5,602 bases of DNA from Clostridiales bacterium (GTDB lineage: Bacteria > Bacillota > Clostridia > Saccharofermentanales > UBA5734), in NCBI GenBank assembly GCA_003451915.1, contig DMJC01000303.1, positions 1 through 5,602 on the forward strand, in the 5' to 3' direction. Made by a program: the position numbers and the translations under genes. Below are positions 1 through 5,602 of the stretch, one piece after another. The notes beneath the pieces were generated by a model. That model was not told the origin of the DNA. It saw only the letters and a list, made by a program, of their open reading frames with translations, and searched no databases. Position 1 is the stretch's first letter, and the number at the start of each line of letters is the position of its first letter.

Positions 1-472
1 CACGTGTCATATGCAGTAAAGTCCTGAGACTCACGGGCTGCCGCAGAAGACCAAATCGGCCATATGGGCCGGCTTGTTGACGGCAATCTTGTTCCAATCC
101 GAAGATGTCGGCCAGACAATCAGCCACACCACCGGGGGCTGCATCCAGATTGGTGTGGGCGGCCAACAGGCTGATCCCTTTCTGCACCAGGCTGGTAATC
201 AGGCTTTGTTCAGGGATGTCCTGACGAAGGGTCACCAGAGGTGTGAAAATAAGCGGATGATGGCAAATAATCAGCTGACAGTCAGTAGCTTGTGATTTGG
301 CAATAACATCAGCAGTGACATCCAGGGCAATCATGGCTTTGCTGACTCGAGCATCCGGGCTGCCGACCTCCAGGCCGATGGCAGTATCCCATTCAGCGGC
401 CAATGCCGGCGGGGCCAGCTGATCGAGCGCCTGCCAGACCTCGCGTACGGTACAGATTCGTTGTTCAGTCAT
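1..472 (-). CDS. Nif3-like dinuclear metal centre protein (YqfO family), N-terminal part, cut by window edge
   Basis: This reading frame opens at ATG 472 and runs off the left edge after 157 codons, so the C-terminal part is missing. Family marks seen are W28-D29 followed by GLEVG (33-37), the sheet-strand/Asp run ALDVT (49-53), the metal-ligand HHPLIF block (71-76) and AHTNLD (105-110). H71, H72, H106 and D110 match the usual ligands of the two-metal site; the C-terminal His/Glu ligands would lie outside the window. Known members form toroidal hexamers and are often labelled GTP cyclohydrolase 1 type 2 homologs, but their physiological role is unsettled. The start is supported by AGGAGGG six bases upstream and by an 8-base overlap with trmK, its usual neighbour. 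Whether it carries the PII-like insert of B. subtilis YqfO cannot be seen. Family assignment is firm; function is not. Confidence 0.9.
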   Translation of the reverse strand, partial: MTEQRICTVREVWQALDQLAPPALAAEWDTAIGLEVGSPDARVSKAMIALDVTADVIAKSQATDCQLIICHHPLIFTPLVTLRQDIPEQSLITSLVQKGISLLAAHTNLDAAPGGVADCLADIFGLEQDCRQQAGPYGRFGLLRQPVSLRTLLHMTR

Positions 473-1157
473 CAACATCCCTCCTGATTTGATTGCGCAT
501 AGTGATAAGCTGATCTAAAACTGTGCTCAATCGCGGTTCACCGCGCTTTTGTTTTTCGATCCGATGAATTTGCCGCTCTATATAACTGACGAATCCATCT
601 GGTTTCTTTTCGGATAAAACCGGACCGATCTGCACCTGCAGGGGATTCATTTCATAAGGTTCTCCATCATATTGACATCGGATGACCGTGTAAGATCGGT
701 GAACCTCAATGGCAAGATCTTCGTCCGTGATCAGATAGCCGTTCCTGCTAAGCCAATACCGGAGTTCGGGTGTCGATTTCATCGGCTGCAGAATGATTGC
801 CTGACATTTTCGTGGTTGAGAACCCAGAATATCCATCATTTCATAACCGCCCAGACCGGCTATAACCACAGCATCATCGTAGTGGAGATCAATATTGGTC
901 AGGCCGTTGCTCAGGCAGGTTTCAATTTTCCCTGCTAATCCAGCTGCGGTGATATTTCGTTGAGCAGCAGCCAAAGGGCCTGGCCTGATATCGGCGGCGA
1001 TCGCCTGCTGGCATCTTTGAAGCCTGATCAGTTCAATCGGCAGCAAGGCATGGTCGGTTCCAATATCAATCAGCCTTTTGCATGGTGGTACAAGTCTGGC
1101 AACTGATGCCAGCCGGTGAGACAAACGATCATATTTAACGGGATCAGTCAATTGCAT
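465..1157 (-). CDS. trmK: tRNA (adenine(22)-N(1))-methyltransferase TrmK
   Basis: This 230-residue protein matches TrmK (B. subtilis YqfN, COG2384), a cytosolic SAM-dependent enzyme that methylates N1 of adenine 22 in the tRNA D-loop region. Visible motifs are the SAM-binding loop [12 protein letters not shown] (29-40), an acidic residue at the second strand (D56 in AADIRPG), NGL (84-86), AGLGG (100-104) and ILQPM (122-126), where the post-strand-4 catalytic motif sits. The C-terminus (about 183-230) is charged and helical, fitting the coiled-coil tRNA-binding domain. Length is typical. The same frame stays open for 130 codons upstream inside the sigma gene, but homology begins only at ATG 1157. 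That start overlaps the sigma stop by 14 bases and has no strong SD, so translation probably relies on coupling. The third residue after QP is Met, where many homologs have Asn. Confidence 0.93.
   Translation of the reverse strand: MQLTDPVKYDRLSHRLASVARLVPPCKRLIDIGTDHALLPIELIRLQRCQQAIAADIRPGPLAAAQRNITAAGLAGKIETCLSNGLTNIDLHYDDAVVIAGLGGYEMMDILGSQPRKCQAIILQPMKSTPELRYWLSRNGYLITDEDLAIEVHRSYTVIRCQYDGEPYEMNPLQVQIGPVLSEKKPDGFVSYIERQIHRIEKQKRGEPRLSTVLDQLITMRNQIRRDVDD
479..485 (-). promoter_or_regulatory. Shine-Dalgarno site of the Nif3-like gene
   Basis: The minus strand reads AGGAGGG, then six bases, then ATG at 472. The site lies inside the last codons of trmK, so ribosomes finishing trmK pass directly over it. 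Confidence 0.85.
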
Positions 1158-2232
1158 CGCGAATATGTTGACAGGTTCCACTCTGGCGCAGTTTACGGAG
1201 TGCTTTGGCTTCGATCTGGCGAATTCGTTCGCGGGTGACCTTGAATTTATGGCCAACCTCTTCCAATGTTTGCGGCCGTCCATCATCCAGGCCGAAACGG
1301 AGCCGGATGATGGCTTCTTCGCGCGGCTGCAGCAGATGAATGAGATTCTGCAGCTGTTCTCGCAGCAAAGCATATTCAACCAGGGTTGCCGGTGATACAG
1401 CATCGGGGTCCTGGATAAAATCGCCAAGCGGGCTGTCCTCCTCCTCTCCGACCGGTTTGTCGATTGAAACCATTTCATGAGTTGCCTGGCGGATCTGACG
1501 GATTTTGTCGATCGGCACATCTGACAGGCGTGCCAGCTCCTCTTCATTCAGCTCGTGGCCTTGTTCCTGCTGCAGTCGCCGCTGCAGATGAATGAGCCGA
1601 TTGATATTTTCGACCATATGAACCGGCACACGGATCATCCTGCTCTGATCGGCAATGGCGCGGGTTATGGACTGCCGGATCCACCAAGTTGCATACGTAC
1701 TGAATTTGAATCCACGCGATTCATCAAATTTTTCGACAGCCCGCATCAGTCCGAGATTGCCTTCCTGGATTAGGTCGAGAAAAGGCAGGCCTTTTCCACT
1801 ATAGCGCTTGGCAATGCTGACAACCAGGCGTAAATTGGCTTCACAAAGTTCGCATTTAGCCTTCTCGTCGCCGTTTTCGATGCGCCGGGCCAGCTCTCGC
1901 TCCTGCGCCGGAGTCAGCAATGGATAAAAACCGATTTCCCGCAGATAAAGGCGAATCGAATCGTCCATTGCAATGCCGCCTGGAAACTCAGTTCCCGGGG
2001 TGGCGTTCTCTGACAGGTCTTCGTGCAGGCTGTGTAAAGAATCGATTTCATCACAGTCATCCAATAATTCGATACCGGCCTTATTCAGAAGTTTGAGCAG
2101 TTGATCAGACAAAGACGGATCAAGGCCGGCAGATTCAATTACAGCCATAAACTCGGCCATCGCCAGACAGCAGTTGTTTTCTGCGGCGATGGACTGAAGC
2201 TGCACGAACAAATTTCTCAGGTTCTCGGGCAA
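1144..2232 (-). CDS. Second RpoD/SigA-type sigma factor (tandem paralog of rpoD)
   Basis: This is a full-length group 1/2 sigma-70 protein of 362 residues from TTG 2232. Ahead of a conserved region 1.2 ([12 protein letters not shown], 90-101) it has a divergent region 1.1-like N-terminus (about 1-60). Region 2 (about 128-209) keeps the core-binding [11 protein letters not shown] and the promoter-melting [10 protein letters not shown] segment. The sigma-finger motif [12 protein letters not shown] is at 262-273. Region 4 follows, with LRFGLDDGR (311-319) and the helix-turn-helix [14 protein letters not shown] (332-345). By hand alignment about 171 of 260 residues from region 1.2 through 4.2 match the upstream RpoD, so it is a duplicated primary-type factor and not an ECF or sporulation sigma. 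Its tail after KLR lacks the HPSRS motif. A TTG at 2241 abuts the SD too closely, so 2232 is preferred. It should recognise -10/-35 promoters similar to RpoD's; its regulon and trigger are unknown. Confidence 0.93.
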   Translation of the reverse strand: MPENLRNLFVQLQSIAAENNCCLAMAEFMAVIESAGLDPSLSDQLLKLLNKAGIELLDDCDEIDSLHSLHEDLSENATPGTEFPGGIAMDDSIRLYLREIGFYPLLTPAQERELARRIENGDEKAKCELCEANLRLVVSIAKRYSGKGLPFLDLIQEGNLGLMRAVEKFDESRGFKFSTYATWWIRQSITRAIADQSRMIRVPVHMVENINRLIHLQRRLQQEQGHELNEEELARLSDVPIDKIRQIRQATHEMVSIDKPVGEEEDSPLGDFIQDPDAVSPATLVEYALLREQLQNLIHLLQPREEAIIRLRFGLDDGRPQTLEEVGHKFKVTRERIRQIEAKALRKLRQSGTCQHIRDAID

Positions 2233-2241
2233 GGCTATCAA

Positions 2242-2249
2242 CTCCTCCC
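2242..2249 (-). promoter_or_regulatory. Shine-Dalgarno site deciding the TTG start of the second sigma gene
   Basis: The minus strand reads GGGAGGAG, directly followed by TTG at 2241 with no spacer. A second in-frame TTG at 2232 lies nine bases further on, a workable distance. An in-frame TGA occurs four codons before the first TTG, so no ATG or GTG start exists upstream. Initiation at a UUG codon predicts modest expression relative to rpoD, which has ATG. Confidence 0.7.
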
Positions 2250-2272
2250 GAACTGATCAAACTGCTCCGATG

Positions 2273-3343
2273 TTAATCGAGGTAATCCTTGAGCTTCTTA
2301 CTGCGGCTGGGGTGTCTCATTTTACGTAAAGCTTTGGCTTCGATCTGGCGAATCCGCTCACGGGTGACATTAAACTCTTTGCCAACCTCTTCCAGTGTAC
2401 GTGTGCGGCCATCGTCAAGTCCAAAGCGCAGGCGCAGGACTTTTTCCTCACGCGGCGTCAATCCTTTGAGAACTTCGAGCAATTGCTCTTTGAGCAGTGT
2501 AAAAGCGGCCTGGTCAGCCGGAGACGGGGCATCATCGTCGGGGATAAAATCGCCGAGATGGCTGTCTTCCTCTTCGCCGATCGGTTTTTCGAGAGAGACC
2601 GGCTCCTGGGAAATCTTCATGATCTCTCGGACCTTATCGACAGTCATTCCCATTTCCTGCGCCAGTTCTTCTGCTTCAGGCTCGCGGCCAAGCTCCTGAA
2701 TCAGCTGGCGCTGGATGCGGATCAGCTTGTTGATGGTCTCAACCATGTGAACGGGTATGCGGATGGTCCTGGCCTGATCAGCGATAGCCCGGGTTATAGC
2801 CTGGCGAATCCACCAAGTGGCATACGTGCTGAACTTGTAGCCTTTGGTATAGTCAAATTTATCAACTGCCTTGATTAAACCGAGGTTGCCCTCCTGAATC
2901 AAGTCAAGAAACTGCATGCCGCGGCCGACATAACGTTTGGCGATGCTGACGACCAATCGCAGGTTGGCTTCGCAAAGGCGGTGCTTGGCCTCTTCTTCGC
3001 CATCGAGCATGCGCTGGGCGAGCTCTTTTTCTTCATCGGCTGTCAGCAGCGGGACTTTTCCGATCTCTTTCAGATACATCCTTACCGGATCATCCACTCC
3101 GACACCATCGATATTGTTAAGGTCAACCTCGGCTTCAACCGGAACATCTTCTTCAACGGCATTGTCAGGTATGACTTCAACACCCATCGCCTCCAGGCGG
3201 TCAAAAATCTTCTCTGCCTGTTCAAGGTCGATGTCTGATGACTCAATCGCGCTCATGACATCCTTGTATGAAATCTGATTGTTGGCTGCGCGGGCTTTGC
3301 TGACCAGTTCGCTCAGCAGTCCTGTCTTTTTTTCCGTGGCCAT
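2273..3343 (-). CDS. rpoD: Primary RNA polymerase sigma factor RpoD/SigA
   Basis: This 356-residue protein is the housekeeping sigma factor that loads on RNA polymerase core and recognises TTGACA/TATAAT promoters. Seen in order: region 1.1 (about 8-56, LLSELVSKA onward), an acidic linker (61-75), region 1.2 ([12 protein letters not shown], 84-95), region 2 (about 121-203) with [11 protein letters not shown] and the melting segment [10 protein letters not shown] (172-181), and region 3. The sigma finger [12 protein letters not shown] is at 256-267. Region 4 has TPREE (296-300), LRFGLDDGR, the recognition helix [14 protein letters not shown] and the HPSRS tail (344-348). Length and tail are normal for a short Bacillota SigA. 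The start is ATG with AGGAGG nine bases upstream. The gene sits directly after dnaG, as in the classic macromolecular-synthesis operon; no rpsU is present. The neighbouring paralog makes naming the primary factor an inference, based on the complete region 1.1, intact tail and stronger start. Confidence 0.97.
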   Translation of the reverse strand: MATEKKTGLLSELVSKARAANNQISYKDVMSAIESSDIDLEQAEKIFDRLEAMGVEVIPDNAVEEDVPVEAEVDLNNIDGVGVDDPVRMYLKEIGKVPLLTADEEKELAQRMLDGEEEAKHRLCEANLRLVVSIAKRYVGRGMQFLDLIQEGNLGLIKAVDKFDYTKGYKFSTYATWWIRQAITRAIADQARTIRIPVHMVETINKLIRIQRQLIQELGREPEAEELAQEMGMTVDKVREIMKISQEPVSLEKPIGEEEDSHLGDFIPDDDAPSPADQAAFTLLKEQLLEVLKGLTPREEKVLRLRFGLDDGRTRTLEEVGKEFNVTRERIRQIEAKALRKMRHPSRSKKLKDYLD

Positions 3344-3352
3344 GCTTCATAT

Positions 3353-3358
3353 CCTCCT
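3353..3358 (-). promoter_or_regulatory. rpoD Shine-Dalgarno site overlapping the dnaG stop codon
   Basis: The minus strand reads TAGGAGG: the dnaG TAG stop (3359-3357) shares bases with AGGAGG, which is nine bases before the rpoD ATG at 3343. A ribosome terminating on dnaG therefore sits on the rpoD initiation site, which suggests translational coupling or hand-over. Confidence 0.85.
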
Positions 3359-5204
3359 AAATGTAAATATTACCATTCTTTATAATAGTTTTTTGTTTAT
3401 CAGTTTCTTTAAGCTTTTCTTTTAATATTAACTTTTTCTTTTCATCTGTTGTATTATCGATTTCTTTTTGAAGTTGTTTTTTGATAAAAGAAAGTCGATT
3501 TGCACGTTGTTTTTTTTGTATTTCTTCAAAAACTATTTTAACATCTTGATTGCATACGATGTTTTCAAGTTGCATACTATAACTAGTAAATAAATGGAGT
3601 AGGGGCTGGCTACCATAAAATTTATTTTCGACAAGACTGATTAGCATAGTAGTATTGAGTTGCTTTCGACTTGATAATTCTATGGCAGATTCAGCAATTT
3701 CCTGCATCAATCCTTCAGGAAAATCTGCAGAAATCGGTTTTGATATCAACATATTCCATAAATCTGGATAAGAAGCTAAAAGGCAAAGAAGAATAATATC
3801 TTCTTTGGCAATTGGAACACTTGAATCAGTCATCTTAATTTCTGATACTTTTGGCGGAATTCGCGCCGCCAGTTTTTGCCGCAGCTGATCCTTCTGACGA
3901 CTCTCATCCGGATTCTGGTGGCGACGTTCGATCTCGCGAAGCACAGTATCAGAAGTTGCGTTCAATTCTTCGGCCAGTTTCACAGCATACAACTCACGGA
4001 CGATGGCATTGTCTTCACGAGCCAGAATATGGCAGGCTGCATCCTGATAGCCCAGAAGATCCAGCTGATTGTCCGTTGTATGGGCGCGTCTGGCGGCCAG
4101 CAATTTAAAATCAATCAGCGGCAGAGCCTTTTCCAGCAGGGCATGGAAACGTTCCGGCCCGTTTTTGCGGATATACTCATCAGGATCTTTGCCGTCCGGC
4201 ACTTGTAAAACCGTTACTTTAATGCCCTTTGCCCCTAGGATATCCAGGCTGCGCAGCGCTGCAGCCTGGCCGGCGGCATCGGCATCGTAGGCAATAATCA
4301 CAGATTCAGTGTATTTACGCAATAATTGAGCCTGATTTTCAGTCAAGGATGTTCCGAGTGAGGCAACAGTGCAATCAATGCCAGCTTGATGCAGGGCGAT
4401 TGCATCCATATACCCTTCGACCATCACCAGATGTTTTTCGTGGCTGCTTTTAGCCAGATTGAGGGCAAAAAGATGGCGGCCTTTGGTGTAAACCGGGGTT
4501 TCCGGCGAATTGATGTATTTAGGCAGACTATCATCCAGAACACGGCCGCCAAATGCGACCACCCGGCCCATGACATCCATGATCGGGAACATCAGCCGGT
4601 TGCGAAAAAGGTCGTGGAATTGCCCGTTTTTTCCTTTTCTGAAAAGTCCGCAGCGTGAAAGCAGGTCCTCGTCAAATCCTTTGCTCAGCAGATGCTGATA
4701 TAATCCGTCCCAGTCGTCACCGGCATAACCCAGTCCGAACTTGCGGGCGGTCGAGACCAGCAGGCCGCGGCGCTGCATGTACTGGCGGCAGATGCTGCCG
4801 GCTTCACTGTTCAAAGTATGATAAAAATAACGGGCAGCTTCAAGGTTGATGGCCTGCAGCTGCTTGTTCAGTTCGCTGCGTTGCCGGTATTCCTCGTCAT
4901 CCGGTTCTGGAATTGAAACGCCCGAACGTTCGGCCAGCAGTCGGACAGCCTGCGGATAGCTGCACTTTTCAATATCCATAATGAAATGGACAACATCACC
5001 GCCCTTGTGGCAGCCAAAGCAATAGTAAATCTGTTTGGCTGGCGAAACACTGAATGAAGGCGTGTCCTCAGAATGAAAAGGGCATAAGCCAAAGTAGTTG
5101 CTGCCACTGCGCTTGTCCAGACGGACATACTGCTCGACAACAGCCACCAGCTCACTGCGGGCTTTGATTTCCTCAATCACCTGTTCAGGAATCAGATTGC
5201 TGAT
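3357..5204 (-). CDS. dnaG: DNA primase DnaG (probable non-canonical AUC start)
   Basis: DnaG is the replicative primase that makes RNA primers at the fork while docked on the DnaB-type helicase. Numbered from the proposed start, the CHC2 zinc finger uses C41, H44, C62 and C65. The basic RNA-polymerase subdomain (about 115-255) includes FRNRLMFP and KYINSPETPVY. The TOPRIM core has EGYMD (263-267) with its catalytic Glu and DADAAG (307-312). The C-terminal helicase-binding domain covers about 455-615 and ends in a charged helical hairpin. The total of 615 residues is normal. Between the in-frame TAA (5313-5311) and GTG 5180 there is no ATG, GTG or TTG. Starting at GTG would remove the conserved IPxxV opening of the protein. 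AUC 5204 sits six bases after GAGGG and gives (M)SNLIPEQV, matching the spacing in B. subtilis DnaG (MGNRIPDEI). The last 160 codons are AT-rich with foreign codon use. Identity is certain; the start is inferred. Confidence 0.96.
   Translation of the reverse strand: MSNLIPEQVIEEIKARSELVAVVEQYVRLDKRSGSNYFGLCPFHSEDTPSFSVSPAKQIYYCFGCHKGGDVVHFIMDIEKCSYPQAVRLLAERSGVSIPEPDDEEYRQRSELNKQLQAINLEAARYFYHTLNSEAGSICRQYMQRRGLLVSTARKFGLGYAGDDWDGLYQHLLSKGFDEDLLSRCGLFRKGKNGQFHDLFRNRLMFPIMDVMGRVVAFGGRVLDDSLPKYINSPETPVYTKGRHLFALNLAKSSHEKHLVMVEGYMDAIALHQAGIDCTVASLGTSLTENQAQLLRKYTESVIIAYDADAAGQAAALRSLDILGAKGIKVTVLQVPDGKDPDEYIRKNGPERFHALLEKALPLIDFKLLAARRAHTTDNQLDLLGYQDAACHILAREDNAIVRELYAVKLAEELNATSDTVLREIERRHQNPDESRQKDQLRQKLAARIPPKVSEIKMTDSSVPIAKEDIILLCLLASYPDLWNMLISKPISADFPEGLMQEIAESAIELSSRKQLNTTMLISLVENKFYGSQPLLHLFTSYSMQLENIVCNQDVKIVFEEIQKKQRANRLSFIKKQLQKEIDNTTDEKKKLILKEKLKETDKQKTIIKNGNIYI
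3360..3840 (-). other. AT-rich segment encoding the primase helicase-binding domain
   Basis: By counting, bases 3361-3840 contain about 140 G or C in 480 (29%), while the next 240 bases inside dnaG (3841-4080) contain about 53% and the start of rpoD about 48%. The border at about 3840-3850 is sharp, and the other edge coincides with the dnaG stop. From M458 to the end, none of about 20 leucine codons is CTG; all are CTT, TTA, TTG, CTA or CTC, whereas CTG is common in the neighbouring genes. ATA and AAA codons are frequent. The frame is intact and the protein still resembles a DnaG C-terminal domain, so this is functional sequence of different compositional origin, not decay. Confidence 0.85.
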
Positions 5205-5210
5205 AGTTGT

Positions 5211-5218
5211 CCCTCTTT
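5211..5218 (-). promoter_or_regulatory. Shine-Dalgarno site of dnaG
   Basis: The minus strand reads AAAGAGGG, followed by ACAACT and then ATC at 5204. It is the only purine-rich SD-like stretch ahead of dnaG. It is placed correctly for AUC 5204, too far for CTG 5195 (15 bases) and much too far for GTG 5180 (30 bases), so it decides the start call. Confidence 0.65.
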
Positions 5219-5258
5219 CTGTGTTCAGCCTAAGATACGGCGAGATGGCGATGACAAG

Positions 5259-5264
5259 ATTATA
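5259..5264 (-). promoter_or_regulatory. Candidate -10 box of a dnaG-rpoD operon promoter
   Basis: The gap between the HD gene and dnaG (5314-5205, about 110 bases) contains a perfect TATAAT on the minus strand at 5264-5259. A transcript would start near 5252 and leave a leader of about 48 bases. No good -35 is found at 16-18 bases upstream (the 17-base position reads AATTAA); TTGTCG lies 23 bases away, and TTGGCA only 11. No terminator hairpin was seen after the HD gene, so read-through from upstream is also possible. The promoter is plausible but unproven. Confidence 0.4.
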
Positions 5265-5314
5265 AATGACTCCCCTGCCAATTAATTCGACAAAAGTATC
5301 CAGATTCCTTTATT

Positions 5315-5602
5315 TTATAATAAACGATTGCCATTAATCAGCAGCTGGAACTGCAAGCCGAGAAATTCTGCTGCATTCCGGCACATTTTCATCCGAATCA
5401 GGAAAATTTCAAAATAGTCCATGACGGCACTCATCTTGGTATCGATTTCAAGCGTCAGGGTTGCTGTTTTATTTTCAGCATTGATTTCCAGCTTTGACAG
5501 CGTCGCAGCGTAGTTGACGCGGTCATGGATATCAAAGGTCGTGCGGTCGCGATTGGTCACACGCGACCGGTGAACGTCAGCTTTATCAGACAGGATCAGG
5601 GC
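5315..5602 (-). CDS. HD-domain phosphohydrolase family protein, C-terminal part, cut by window edge
   Basis: The frame is open from the right edge and ends at TAA 5317-5315, giving the last 95 residues of a protein whose start lies outside the window. The visible part carries SDKADVHRSRV, TFDIHDRVNYAA, and later VMDYFEIFLIRMKMC and AAEFLGLQF. I recognise these as the conserved C-terminal half of a Clostridia-type HD-domain protein of about 200 residues, in which a variant of DKTDVxRSRVRN follows the metal-binding HD region. The HD and HDxG metal ligands are in the missing N-terminal half, so catalytic competence cannot be judged. The substrate is unknown; a nucleotide or phospho-ester role is only inferred from the family. 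Its TAA lies about 110 bases before the dnaG start, on the same strand. A GTG at 5560 is internal and not a start. Confidence 0.75.
   Translation of the reverse strand, partial: ALILSDKADVHRSRVTNRDRTTFDIHDRVNYAATLSKLEINAENKTATLTLEIDTKMSAVMDYFEIFLIRMKMCRNAAEFLGLQFQLLINGNRLL

Noticed and set aside
1158..1547. The trmK frame stays open for 130 codons upstream, from an ATG at 1547 inside the second sigma gene.
   Set aside because: The extension is Arg/Ser-rich, resembles no TrmK N-terminus and overlaps highly conserved sigma regions 3-4; the family homology starts right at ATG 1157.
2289..3278. Long plus-strand open frames opposite rpoD (for example 2289-2699, 2483-2878 and 2937-3278).
   Set aside because: They are low-complexity Ser/Arg/Phe-rich antisense shadows of a strongly conserved coding frame, with no SD or recognisable family.
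3360..3600. Internal promoter for rpoD inside the AT-rich dnaG tail (such as exists in some Bacillota).
   Set aside because: Several -10-like words occur (TATTAT, TAAAAT, TATAGT), but none has a good -35 at 16-18 bases; TTGAAA is 22 bases from TAAAAT. AT-rich sequence yields such words by chance.
3357..3840. The AT-rich tail as an insertion sequence or pseudogene remnant fused to dnaG.
   Set aside because: There are no terminal inverted repeats or target duplications, the frame is intact, and the product resembles a normal primase C-terminal domain of normal length.
4868..5176. Minus-strand open frame of about 100 codons overlapping the dnaG 5' end in another frame.
   Set aside because: It lies entirely within the zinc-finger region of dnaG, has no SD, and its translation shows no family signature.
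5205..5260. Riboswitch or attenuator in the dnaG leader.
   Set aside because: The leader is only about 48 bases, and the best stem (GCC with GGC around a loop of eight) has three pairs, with no terminator U-run.
5290..5330. Rho-independent terminator after the HD gene.
   Set aside because: The region is A/T-rich but has no GC stem followed by a T-tract on the minus strand.

Overview
The window is a compact block of information-processing genes, all read from the minus strand (right to left). In transcription order it holds the 3' end of an HD-domain phosphohydrolase, DNA primase (dnaG), the primary sigma factor (rpoD/sigA), a second full-length RpoD-type sigma factor, tRNA adenine-22 N1-methyltransferase (trmK), and the 5' part of a Nif3-like dinuclear-metal protein. 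The order dnaG-rpoD-trmK-nif3, strong purine-rich Shine-Dalgarno sites, TTG starts and tight spacing all point to a Bacillota (Firmicutes) genome. The moderate G+C (about 50%) and the second sigma gene would suit a Clostridia- or Negativicutes-like lineage, but the genus cannot be read from this window.

Layout. Bases 5602-5315 carry the last 95 codons of the HD protein. Bases 5314-5205 are the only real intergenic gap and hold a perfect TATAAT box and a purine-rich ribosome binding site. Bases 5204-3357 are dnaG. Its last ~480 bases, encoding the C-terminal helicase-binding domain, are strikingly AT-rich (about 29% G+C against about 53% just upstream). The dnaG stop codon lies inside the Shine-Dalgarno region of rpoD (3343-2273). 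About 40 bases later comes the sigma paralog (2232-1144), whose end overlaps trmK (1157-465) by 14 bases. The end of trmK overlaps the Nif3-like gene (472 to beyond base 1) by 8 bases.

Together this is a variant of the macromolecular-synthesis operon: primase starts replication primers, the primary sigma factor directs housekeeping transcription, and TrmK modifies tRNA. The Nif3-like gene is a habitual neighbour of trmK with no settled role. Overlaps and stop/SD overlaps suggest co-transcription and translational coupling.

Three points stand out. First, dnaG has no ATG, GTG or TTG codon where the family start should be, and an AUC codon sits exactly where both the SD and homology place the start. 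Second, the primase C-terminal domain has a composition and codon use foreign to its surroundings, as in a domain swap. Third, two full RpoD-class sigma genes lie in tandem, about 66% identical over 260 aligned residues by hand, and the second has lost the conserved tail after region 4.2. No mobile elements, CRISPR arrays, RNA genes or clear terminators were seen.
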